Below are positions 42,401-50,285 of a stretch of DNA of 53,842 nucleotides, piece by piece. This DNA comes from Candidatus Desulfovibrio intestinipullorum (lineage in GTDB: Bacteria > Desulfobacterota > Desulfovibrionia > Desulfovibrionales > Desulfovibrionaceae): the NCBI GenBank assembly GCA_019113165.1, contig DXHV01000052.1:1-53842 (forward strand). Direction: 5' to 3'. The notes beneath the pieces are model-generated. The model saw only the letters and a list, made by a program, of their open reading frames with translations. It was not told the origin of the DNA and did no database searches. The position numbers and the translations under genes were made by a program. Each line of letters begins with the position of its first letter. Position 1 is the stretch's first letter.

Positions 42401-43298
42401 AGAAGCCCGACTGATGCCTGCGTATGAGGGGAAGGCCCTCCCGGGCGAGCCAGGCCGCAAAGGAAGCATAGGTCACGGCAGGGGGATCCGGCAGGTCTTT
42501 TGTGCAGGCACGGCTCTCCAGGATCCTGGCCATGTCCTCGGCCAGAAGGCCCATGGACCAGCCGTCCATGATAATGTGGTGCAGGCCCAGAACCAGGGTC
42601 GAGGTGCAGTCCTTCCCGTGGGGGAAGATGGCTGCCCGCCACAAAGGCGCCTGCCCGAGATCCCAGGTCATGGTCCGCAGCGAGGTGCGGGAGGCTGCCA
42701 GGGCCGCCTCCCGCTGTGCCTCGTCCTCGTGGCAGACGATGGTCACAGGCAGGGGGCAGGTGGAGCAGATTTCCAGGCCGAAACCGCTTTTGGATACATC
42801 ATGAACAGGAACTCCGTTTTCCTTTTCATTTTCCCTGACAACGCGCATGCGCAGCATGGGATGGCGTGCCATCAGGGTCTGCAGGACTTCCTGTACAAGC
42901 GAGCCGTCCGGATCGGGGCAGGGCAGGGCCAGATCGAAGAGGCCGACCTGACTGACAACCGCGTCCTCGCCCTGGCTTGTCAGCAGGGCAAAGATCTCCT
43001 GGTAGGGGGTGAGCGGCACCACAGAGGACTGCGCAGCCTCTGGCTTCTTGTGCCACCCGGCCTGCCAGTGTGCCCAGGAGGCCGCAAGCTCGCGGGCATT
43101 GTCCTGCCTGAGCAGGGTGCGCATGAGCTCGTACTTGCGCCTGCGCAGATGCCGGCGCTCTTCTCCTGTGAAGGGCGTTTTGCCCGGCTTCATGAAGAGC
43201 CTGCCCTCGCGCAGCTTCAGTTCTGCACCCTTTCTGGCACAGAGATCGAGAAGTGCGGTCTCGTCAGGGAATGCTGCCTTGTCCATGCCGTCTGCCAT
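39387..43298 (-). CDS. NRPS-like protein TubC-C-(degenerate A)-(degenerate KR)-PCP
   Basis: About 1303 residues. Residues ~14-66 look like a TubC-type N-terminal docking domain (LLDLCARKGAELKLREGRLF, then RRRKYELMRTLL). The C domain at about 90-520 has intact HHIIMDG (240-246). The ~350 residues that follow should be an A domain but lack TSGSTG, the YGPTE-like motif and GRxDxQ; only the C-terminal end is recognisable (PEHLRPRHIMHVDHVP, with NGK replaced by DGT). Next is a Rossmann-like stretch resembling a decayed PKS ketoreductase, ending LINLEPEDLGWHSLL...ELVARGAILPHRLPHP. The PCP has Ser ~1221 in LGGTS. The layout resembles depsipeptide A-KR-PCP modules in ruin. The module may be skipped or loaded in trans. 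GGAGG five bases upstream favours ATG 43298; 43310 and 43286 are alternatives. Confidence 0.85.
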   Translation of the reverse strand: MADGMDKAAFPDETALLDLCARKGAELKLREGRLFMKPGKTPFTGEERRHLRRRKYELMRTLLRQDNARELAASWAHWQAGWHKKPEAAQSSVVPLTPYQEIFALLTSQGEDAVVSQVGLFDLALPCPDPDGSLVQEVLQTLMARHPMLRMRVVRENEKENGVPVHDVSKSGFGLEICSTCPLPVTIVCHEDEAQREAALAASRTSLRTMTWDLGQAPLWRAAIFPHGKDCTSTLVLGLHHIIMDGWSMGLLAEDMARILESRACTKDLPDPPAVTYASFAAWLAREGLPLIRRHQSGFWAGLVQSVPQRHRLRSDYLRATMQETAGHRLCRARIAPEVAGELQRCAATRGCSLFAALHTALRLLLYRACGQTHAPILTVAANRQLPGLERVVGCLVNVLPLVCPFQPEATMEDNLRQSQSCLVQALDHQALPFQDIVAAAGVTRQKARHPLSQIFLTLQNAFSCGEQRTVTARLPEEPISAYDLALVLWDFGSEGLIAHLEYDAGLYSEEHAKALLDAYADCLASLPQALGERAGTLAFGEAQTSAPSAASPSAAARCETSTTVPSAAAPQGTSPAEKLAQMLIRAGTGTVILRNADPGAEPVTECVANLVKNACALCGCPCLPESQAAGHPGPHLYVQTHWPEATLPADADVLLVNHLPAAQQLAQAKAGRSGRILLLLQTEADALPLVARAEDLVSDRATHLAASTLLFSTPVTERSGLLVQEGSARGLASLGQGRVALPLPGGSSPLVWNRGHIINLDTAIEDWAHRLGLEHPDCALGFLVPAHSALLSSVVHEEGELVAWVGRGFGDTDLLNNLPEHLRPRHIMHVDHVPRRNDGTVCRKSLLDIPFYSPDFVQRALADARLEPAQRRPGATLHVPARDRQSTSSCMTSSCTTNSFAMTSFTMPEAVADRESPLFARDTSCLVLLSDDLELDARCLDLLAGAPCRFLLKGETAGTLCARLASARVAPWTATPASAGSGPAGCRPGCAVRILCPCKAFVPHTEGLCDDLCENMPCLNLLVLDKEDKGDNGPRLPDLARRFAALCQAAREHNSHAPHTCLVFALGLQTQACRAGTDECDCRDGCADRTGPHTGAPCPLTLLRKALVCGQDMGLINLEPEDLGWHSLLLGTPRPQHELVARGAILPHRLPHPLRNAFCETGPLRMEACPSCAREENGQAAGEREACEDLAQTMAHIWNSVLQIENADPNANFFDLGGTSVMAPLLQERIARAFQVDIGVAGVFLYPSLQELIMVVRSQLKSRQGQGSSTQAEDHVEARQQAARAARNNRKHARRTYEAPMA

Positions 43299-43366
43299 GC
43301 CGTCCTCCATGTCGTCTGCCGTTCTTCAGGCATGTCGCCTGTGTTCTTCGGCCATGCCGCCTGCCG

Positions 43367-43422
43367 TTTTCAGAACTGTTCCCAAGGCCCTTTTCAGGAC
43401 TGTTCCCAAAACTGTTTTTGGG
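43367..43422 (-). other. Hairpin and 24-bp-period repeat between two synthetase genes
   Basis: TTTTCAGAACTGTTCCCAA (43367-43385) and TTTTCAGGACTGTTCCCAA (43391-43409) are direct repeats with one mismatch. CCCAAAA (43405-43411) and TTTTGGG (43416-43422) form a 7-bp hairpin with a 4-nt loop, 5 nt after the upstream stop on the minus strand. The gap (129 bp) interrupts an otherwise overlapping gene chain, so it may tune expression of the downstream part. Confidence 0.5.
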
Positions 43423-43427
43423 CCCTG

Positions 43428-46400
43428 CTAGACATCCTCCCACACGGCCTCTGCCTCTTCGCCGGCCTGCTCGCCTGGCCGCACGCGGGCCTGCAGGCGA
43501 TGCTCCAGGAACTGGACCAGATCCGCAAAGACCGGATGCACAAAGAGGTCTCTGGCCTCGCACGCAAGTCCGAGCTCGGCGCCAAGTTCCATGGCAAGCC
43601 GCACGGCCAGAAGGGAATGGCCGCCATCCAGGAAGAAATGGCTGCACGCCTGCGGCGTCCGGCCAAGAACCCTGTGCCACACCCGGCCCGCACGGGCCGC
43701 CACCTGGCTGCGTTCTGCCGCTTCCCCCTGAGCCTGTTCGCCGTTGTGATCCGGGAAGTGATCCGGGAAGCGTTCCGGGCGGTCTTGAGCTTCCAGGCGT
43801 GCCTCATGCAGACGTGCACGGCAGAGCCGTTTCAGGGTTTCCATGTCCTTCTTGCCGCTGGCCGTGGCCGGGAAGGCCGGCAGGCGCAGGAAGAGGGAGG
43901 GGATGAAGGCCTGGGGCAGCCTACCTGCCAGCGCCTGTCTCAAGGAAGTCTCGTCCGGAACGTCCCTGCCGCTGACGCAGGCGCAGAGAATGGTCTCGTC
44001 ACCAGAGTCCTTGTCTCCGGACTCCTCGTTGCCGTGCAGGGCAAGGACGCAGGCCTCGTCCACCTGGGGCAGGCTCTGCAGGATCTCCTCCACCTCCTGG
44101 GGCGCAAGGCGCTGGCCGCGTATCTTGAGCTGGCGATCCCTCCGGCCAAGGCCAATGAGCTGGCCGTCAGGGGACCAGGCCCCCAGATCGCCCGTGGCCA
44201 GGGTCCCGGGAGCTGCGGCTCCAAGCGGGGCCAGGGATCCGTCCTGGGCCAGGTAGCCCAGGGCCAGGGCCTGCCCCCGGACAACGATTTCCCCGGGGAT
44301 GCCCCAGGGCAGGACATGACCGGCCCTGTCCCTGACACACACCGTCGTTCCGGCTATGGGACGTCCCAGGGGCACGTGCACCCTGTCTTCGTCCCCCGCT
44401 CCTGTGGCATACCAGGTGGCCTCGCCGGCGCACTCCGTGCTGCCGTAGAAGTTGAACACCTGTGCCCTGGGGAAGGCCTCGCGCAGTTTGTGCAGCAGTG
44501 CCCCGTGCAGGGGCTCTCCGCTGGAGACGAGGGTACGAATCCCAAAAAAGGGTGTTCCCTTGTGTTCGGCCAGGGCTGCGAGCACTCTCAGGGCACTTGG
44601 CACCGAGACAAGCCTGGTGACGCCTTCGCGTTCCAGGAAGGCGGCCAGCCTGTCCATGTGCCGCACCTCCTCGTCGGGCAGCACGCTGACCTCAACACCG
44701 TGCAGCAGGGGGGAAAACAGTTCCGTCACGGCGTCTATGAAACTTGTGTCCGCCCGTGCCAGGGCGCGCTCGTCCGCGGCATAGGGCACGGCCTCTCCGG
44801 CCCACTGCAGCCTGTTGACAAGCGTCCTGTGGCCTGTGACCACCCCCTTGGGCACACCGCTCGACCCTGAGGTGAAGAGGACCAGGGCCGGATCGTCGTC
44901 GGCCATGAAAGCCGGAGCAGGGAGGGACGCCGGAGCGGGCAGGGGCGCCGTCGGAAGACTGTCCTCCCTGGACAGGTCTGCCAGAGCAAGGACACAAGGG
45001 CTCGCAGGGCAGTCCCGGCAAAGCTCTTCCGCCTCGTCCCTGCTTTGCACCACAAGCAGGGAGACCGCCGCCTGCCGCAGCAGGGCGCTCAGCCGCGAGA
45101 CTGGCTGAAGCCGGCTCAAAGGCAAAACACTGCGCCCGCAGCGCCAGGCGGCCAGCATGGCCGCCACAAACTCCGGTCCCCGTTCCAGATACAGGGCAAG
45201 GCAGCCCCGTGTGCCGCTGCGTGTTCCGATCTGTGCCATGGCCGCGGCCATCCGTTCGGCCAGGATACGCAGTTCGGCAAAGGTGCAGGGTCTTGCGCCG
45301 CTCAGGCAGATACGGTCCGGGGTGCGCGCGGCAACATCTGCAAAGCGCTCCCACAGGGAGGGCCAGGGGCTGGCAAGGCGTGTGCCCGTGCTCCATGTAT
45401 CGAGCAGCCGGGCCTCGTCGGGCGTGCAGATGGAAATCGCGTCCAGCGGCCTGTCGGGATCGCGGGTTATCTGATCAAGGACATGGACCAGTCTCTGGCA
45501 AAAGGCCGCAAGCGCCTGTTCTGTCCACTGCGGCGCCCTGGCCGTGGCCTCGAAGGCAGGCTGCGAGCCCTCGCGCAGGGCCACATCGAGCTGCAGGGCC
45601 GTGGCGTGGCGACCGCCCGGACGCGGCCTCAGGTGCATGCCAGCACCGCTGATACCACTGTCTGCGGTATTGTCCTGACTGAAGCCGCAGTCAAAGATCG
45701 GATGCCGTCCGGCCTCCCTGTCGGGACGCACTTCCCGGACCAGCAGATCAAAGGGCACAAGGGCATTGTCCGCAGCCTCCATCACGGCCGTCCGGCACAG
45801 GGCGAGAAGCTCGCCTGCCGTCCTGGCCCCCCCGGCTTTCAGAATCAGGGGCACAGGGTTGACCAGGAGGCCAACAACGGACTCGAGTTCCGGTCTGCCG
45901 CGCAGGGCCGCGTAGGTCCCAAGCAGAAGGTTTTCTTCCCCGGACATGCGGCTCACAAGGAGGGCAAAGGCGCACAGGCCCACCATGAAGGGGGTCATGC
46001 CAAGCCTGCGGGCAAGCTCGCGCATCCTGGCAGCGCAGTCCGGTGCAAGGACCTGCTCGTGGAAGATGGTTGTCCAGGCACCGTCCTGCGCCGTTCCCTC
46101 TCCAGCCTGCAAAAGGGAGCAGTCCGGCAGCTGCGGAGGCCGGACCTTCGCAAGGTCCTGGACCAGCGTGTGCAGGCGCCGTGCGGCCAGCTCCCGGACC
46201 GATGCGGACTGTTCCCAGTCGGCCAGATCCCCGTAGTCTGCCGTATGTGCAGGCCCGGATACAGATTCGGCCGATCCGGATTCGGGGCGCTGCTCCGCGT
46301 CTGTCCCAAGTGTTTCCTGCAGGCTGTTCAAAAAGACCTGCATGGACCAGCCGTCAAAGATCGCGTGGTGGAAGACGAGGCCAAGTTCGGCCTCCTCGTC

Positions 46401-49400
46401 CGCAAGAAGAGCCAGGCCTGCCCGCAGAAGCGGCGCCCTGTCCAGGGGCAGGGGCTGCTGTTCCAGGGCCTCGAAGAAGGCCTTTGCCCGATCCGCGCCG
46501 TTCCCGGTACCATCTGTTGCACCGTCTTCCGCGTGCAGAACATGCAGCTGCAGGGGGCAGGCTGCATGAATGTGCTGTTCGACCAGGAAACTGTCCCCCG
46601 AAGGCCCCGTTCCTGCAGACAGGGTGCCGTGCAGGGAGGTGCGCAGGGCCTCGTGCCGTGCCACCACCCTGTTGAGGGCCGCTTCGAGCACCTCGGGCCT
46701 GATCCGGCCTGTGACGGAGAAGCGGAAGGACAGGGTGTACAGGGCCTGCGGCTGTGTCTGTTCCTCGGTCCACAGCCGTGTCTGGGCATGGGTTGCCGGC
46801 ACGATGAGCACGCTGTCGGCAGGGGAGTGCCTCTTTCGTCTGGTCGTGGGCTCTATGGCAGGCAGGTCGGACACAGTGTCCCTGTCCTTGCCCCTGTCTT
46901 GGCCCCGTTCGTCCAGAAGGGCTGCCAGGAGAGCCGGTGCGGGCTGCCTGAAGATGTCCATGACGGCCAGCTGGCAGCCGCAGGCTGCGCGCAGCGCGTT
47001 CAGAAGGCGGATGGCGGACAGGGAATCGCCGCCTGCCTCGAAGAAGTTGCTCTGGCCTGAGGCAGGGCTTGAGCCCAGCACCTGCTTCCAGGCCTCGCAG
47101 ACCAGGGCCTCGGTTGGGGTTTTGGGGGTGTAGGCTTCTTTTGCGCAGGTAATGTGCCAGTCTTCCAGGGCGCGGCGATCGAGCTTGCCGTTGGCCGTGA
47201 GCGGGAAGGAGGGACATAAGGCCACAAGAGAGGGCACCATGTAGGCCGGCAGGATCTTGGCCGCAAAGCGGCGCACCTCGTCTTCGTCGAGCGTGCAGCC
47301 TTTTTCGGGCTGTACCCAGGCGCACAGGCGCTTTGCCCCCTGTTCGCCTGTCGCGACAAGGACGACGGCCTCGTGAATCGCGTCATGCGAGCGCAGGACG
47401 TTTTCTATTTCGCTCAACTCGATGCGGTAGCCGTGCATCTTGACCTGATTGTCCCTGCGGCCAAGGATTTCCAGTACGCCGTCTTCGTCCATGCGGCCCA
47501 TGTCGCCTGTATGATACAGTCGCTCGCCGTCTTCGCTGACGGCAAAGGCAGTCCTTGTCCGTTCCTCGTCGTGCAGATAGCCAAGGGCCATGAACGGGCC
47601 TGTGCAGCAGAGTTCGCCTGCCACGCCCCGCGGGCAGGGCCGGCCTGCCTCGTTGCACACCTGGCAGCCTGTGTTGGCAAAGGGTTTTCCGTAGGGAATG
47701 GACGTCCAGGCGGGATCGATGCTCCCAATCTCGTGGGCAATGTTGGCCATGGAGATTTCCGTGGGGCCGCCTATGCTGAAGACGGCGGCCTGGGGCGCGC
47801 GGGCACGCAGGGCCGCAACCGTGGCAATGGGCAGCCAGTCTCCGCCAAGGGTCACAAGGCGCAGGCTCGAGAGATCGGCGGGCCTGTCCGCCAGAACGTC
47901 CATGAGCATGGTCATCATGGCCGGCACGCTGTTCCAGTAGCCCACCCTGTGCTGCTGCACAAGCGCAAGCCAGTGCTCTGGATCCTTGCGCCGATCCTGG
48001 TCCGGATAGACCAGGGGCATGCCCAGAAGGAGGGAGCCCACATAGTCCGGCATGGCCATGTCGTGGTGGAAGGGGGAGAGGGCCAGAGCCGGCGTCTCCT
48101 GACCCAGGGGCCGCATGGCGCCTATGTTGAGCACCGCATTGACGATGCCTGCAAAGGGCACAAGAACGCCCTTTGGGGTGCCCGTGCTGCCTGAGGTATA
48201 GACTATGGCGCCAAGGTCTCCGTCAGCCAGGGGGCTGGCCTTGGCCAGAGCGGGCAGGGCGTTCAGGAAAGACAGGGGCGTTTCGCTGTCCAGAGCAAAG
48301 GCCGGAAGGTCCCAGAGCCTGCCCTCCACGGGAAGGTGGGTGTCTGTCAGCACAAGGCTTGCCCCGCAATCGTGCGCAAGGCTGGCAAGCCGAGCTTCGG
48401 GCGCCTCGCAGTCCAGGGGCACAAGGACGCCTCCGGCGACCCGGACGGCCCAGGAGGCCAGGGCCTGCCAGCGTCCCTTGCCAAGAAGGAGGGCCACGCG
48501 GGCACCGGCACAGAGGCCTGCCCTGTGCAGGGCAGCTGCAAGCGCTGCGGTCGCGTCATGGACCTCCTGCCAGGTCATGCTGCCCCGGCTGTCCGTGACG
48601 GCCACAAGGCAACCCCGCTCCCGGGCCCTTCGGGCCAGAAGGTCCAGGCAGTCCGTGGTCGGGACAGGCCTTGCCGGACCTTCCTCCACGCTGTACGTGC
48701 AATGGGCCTGCACCAGGGTGTGCAGGGGCGCCCTTTCCTGCCAGGGGGCGTCGCTTTCTGCCATGGCCCCAATCAGGTCCGCATAGGTGGCAAACATGTT
48801 CCCGGGCAGATCCTTTGCAAAGAGATCGTCCAGCACATCCCAGGAGAGGTGCAGCTCGTTGCGGATTTTGCCGTACTGGGCGTCAATCCAGACCTGCGGC
48901 GTCTGGGTCAGGGTCCTGCGCACAGAGCCAAGGCTTGCCAGGGCGCCAATCCAGGAGGATTCCCTGCCCGAGCCGCCGCTTTCCGGCTCGCTTGTGAACA
49001 CATAGGGCATGCCCGTCTCAGGTCCTGCGCCCGTGTGCTGGCGCCAGGCACGCAGGACCGTGACACCGGAGACGTGATCGTGCTCGAGATCCTGCCAGAC
49101 CTGCCTTTGCACGGCCCGGCAGCGATCGAGAAAGGTCGCCTCCCTGTCCGAAAGATCCATGGCCGTGAGCGAGAAGCTGGCAAATTCGCCCACGCAGTTC
49201 TCTATGTCCCTGTGCACGGGCAGTCTGTTGATGCGGGGCACATTGATGGTAAAGCGCCGCTCATACGTCCAGTGACCCAGTGTCTCGGCATAGCAGGCAA
49301 GCAGGAAGGCCGACAGGGTCAGATCGAGCCTGCGCAGCCGAGCCGAAAGCCGTGCAAAGGCCTCGGCTCCGAGCCGCGTCTCGTGGCGCACAAAGACCGG

Positions 49401-50285
49401 GGCCGTGCCACTTTGTGCCCTGCCGGCAGGGGCCCTGAGCGGCAGGACCGGCGCAGGCGGCAGGCCTGCCACCTTCTTTTGCCAGTAGGCCAGGCTTGCG
49501 CGGTAGCGCTCGCTTGAGCGAAAGTTGGCGCAGGCCAGGACATAGTCGCGAAAGGAGCAGGCCGGCGCAGGCGGCAGCCTGTGTCCCTCGTACAGCAGGG
49601 CGAGCTCGCGCATGAGAATCTGCAGGCTGTGGCCGTCCAGGCACCAGCAGTCCAGGCTGCCCATGAGGATGGTGCGCCTGTCCGCAAGGACAAAGGCGCG
49701 GAAGGTCGTCTGGGGCCAGTGCTCAAGGTCGTAGCAGGTATGGGAAAGTGTCTGGGCAGCCTCATCGATGCGCTCTGCCGCTTCTTCTTCGGAGAGGTGC
49801 ACAAGGCTGGTCGTCTCGAGGACAAAGGCCGGGACCTTGTCTGCAACCTGCTGCGTTCCGTCCGGCAGGACCCTGGCTCTCAGCATGTCGTGGCGGCAGA
49901 CAAGGGTGTTCCAGGCTCTTTCAAAGCGCTCCCTGGAAAAGTCCGGGATGTCCAGCTCGAAAAAGACGTGGATGCCGACGCTGCCAAAGGCCATGGACGT
50001 GTCCCTGCCAAGCCAGTAGGCCTGCTGATTCTCGTTGAGCGGGAAGGGGTCATGGCGGTGTTCGGGATCCGGATGCAGAACGGGCAGATCCTGTGCCTGC
50101 CGTTCCTGCCGGAGCAGGTCCAGAACCTGGGCCTTGCCGCTTTTGAGCTCATCCAGGACCTCGCGCGTGAGGGCCTGGGGATTGCCCCGCACAACCAGTT
50201 CATCCCCCTCGGCACTCAGGCGCACGCCCTGTCTGCGCAGGGACACCACAAGGGAAAGCGCATCGAATGTTTGTGTGGCTGCCAT
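43428..50285 (-). CDS. Bimodular NRPS TubC-Cy-A-PCP-C-A-PCP
   Basis: A 2285-residue synthetase. Residues 1-60 form a TubC-like docking domain. Cy at about 75-510 has D-C-W-C-L-D-G-H-S (212-220). A1 (about 545-1040) has pocket D742, M743, P746, N785, T812, G814, I838, M846, A847, a code I do not recognise; pairing with a Cy domain suggests Cys, Ser or Thr. PCP1 Ser1088 (AGGDS). C at about 1165-1620 has HHAIFDG (1306-1312). A2 (about 1640-2140) has pocket I1850, D1851, T1854, V1893, V1920, S1922, F1946, G1954, E1955; the Asp is shifted one place as in beta-amino-acid A domains. PCP2 Ser2224 (DGGHS). The start overlaps the previous stop (TGATG), with GAGG upstream. This predicts one heterocycle followed by a beta-amino-acid-like unit. 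Confidence 0.94.
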   Translation of the reverse strand: MAATQTFDALSLVVSLRRQGVRLSAEGDELVVRGNPQALTREVLDELKSGKAQVLDLLRQERQAQDLPVLHPDPEHRHDPFPLNENQQAYWLGRDTSMAFGSVGIHVFFELDIPDFSRERFERAWNTLVCRHDMLRARVLPDGTQQVADKVPAFVLETTSLVHLSEEEAAERIDEAAQTLSHTCYDLEHWPQTTFRAFVLADRRTILMGSLDCWCLDGHSLQILMRELALLYEGHRLPPAPACSFRDYVLACANFRSSERYRASLAYWQKKVAGLPPAPVLPLRAPAGRAQSGTAPVFVRHETRLGAEAFARLSARLRRLDLTLSAFLLACYAETLGHWTYERRFTINVPRINRLPVHRDIENCVGEFASFSLTAMDLSDREATFLDRCRAVQRQVWQDLEHDHVSGVTVLRAWRQHTGAGPETGMPYVFTSEPESGGSGRESSWIGALASLGSVRRTLTQTPQVWIDAQYGKIRNELHLSWDVLDDLFAKDLPGNMFATYADLIGAMAESDAPWQERAPLHTLVQAHCTYSVEEGPARPVPTTDCLDLLARRARERGCLVAVTDSRGSMTWQEVHDATAALAAALHRAGLCAGARVALLLGKGRWQALASWAVRVAGGVLVPLDCEAPEARLASLAHDCGASLVLTDTHLPVEGRLWDLPAFALDSETPLSFLNALPALAKASPLADGDLGAIVYTSGSTGTPKGVLVPFAGIVNAVLNIGAMRPLGQETPALALSPFHHDMAMPDYVGSLLLGMPLVYPDQDRRKDPEHWLALVQQHRVGYWNSVPAMMTMLMDVLADRPADLSSLRLVTLGGDWLPIATVAALRARAPQAAVFSIGGPTEISMANIAHEIGSIDPAWTSIPYGKPFANTGCQVCNEAGRPCPRGVAGELCCTGPFMALGYLHDEERTRTAFAVSEDGERLYHTGDMGRMDEDGVLEILGRRDNQVKMHGYRIELSEIENVLRSHDAIHEAVVLVATGEQGAKRLCAWVQPEKGCTLDEDEVRRFAAKILPAYMVPSLVALCPSFPLTANGKLDRRALEDWHITCAKEAYTPKTPTEALVCEAWKQVLGSSPASGQSNFFEAGGDSLSAIRLLNALRAACGCQLAVMDIFRQPAPALLAALLDERGQDRGKDRDTVSDLPAIEPTTRRKRHSPADSVLIVPATHAQTRLWTEEQTQPQALYTLSFRFSVTGRIRPEVLEAALNRVVARHEALRTSLHGTLSAGTGPSGDSFLVEQHIHAACPLQLHVLHAEDGATDGTGNGADRAKAFFEALEQQPLPLDRAPLLRAGLALLADEEAELGLVFHHAIFDGWSMQVFLNSLQETLGTDAEQRPESGSAESVSGPAHTADYGDLADWEQSASVRELAARRLHTLVQDLAKVRPPQLPDCSLLQAGEGTAQDGAWTTIFHEQVLAPDCAARMRELARRLGMTPFMVGLCAFALLVSRMSGEENLLLGTYAALRGRPELESVVGLLVNPVPLILKAGGARTAGELLALCRTAVMEAADNALVPFDLLVREVRPDREAGRHPIFDCGFSQDNTADSGISGAGMHLRPRPGGRHATALQLDVALREGSQPAFEATARAPQWTEQALAAFCQRLVHVLDQITRDPDRPLDAISICTPDEARLLDTWSTGTRLASPWPSLWERFADVAARTPDRICLSGARPCTFAELRILAERMAAAMAQIGTRSGTRGCLALYLERGPEFVAAMLAAWRCGRSVLPLSRLQPVSRLSALLRQAAVSLLVVQSRDEAEELCRDCPASPCVLALADLSREDSLPTAPLPAPASLPAPAFMADDDPALVLFTSGSSGVPKGVVTGHRTLVNRLQWAGEAVPYAADERALARADTSFIDAVTELFSPLLHGVEVSVLPDEEVRHMDRLAAFLEREGVTRLVSVPSALRVLAALAEHKGTPFFGIRTLVSSGEPLHGALLHKLREAFPRAQVFNFYGSTECAGEATWYATGAGDEDRVHVPLGRPIAGTTVCVRDRAGHVLPWGIPGEIVVRGQALALGYLAQDGSLAPLGAAAPGTLATGDLGAWSPDGQLIGLGRRDRQLKIRGQRLAPQEVEEILQSLPQVDEACVLALHGNEESGDKDSGDETILCACVSGRDVPDETSLRQALAGRLPQAFIPSLFLRLPAFPATASGKKDMETLKRLCRARLHEARLEAQDRPERFPDHFPDHNGEQAQGEAAERSQVAARAGRVWHRVLGRTPQACSHFFLDGGHSLLAVRLAMELGAELGLACEARDLFVHPVFADLVQFLEHRLQARVRPGEQAGEEAEAVWEDV

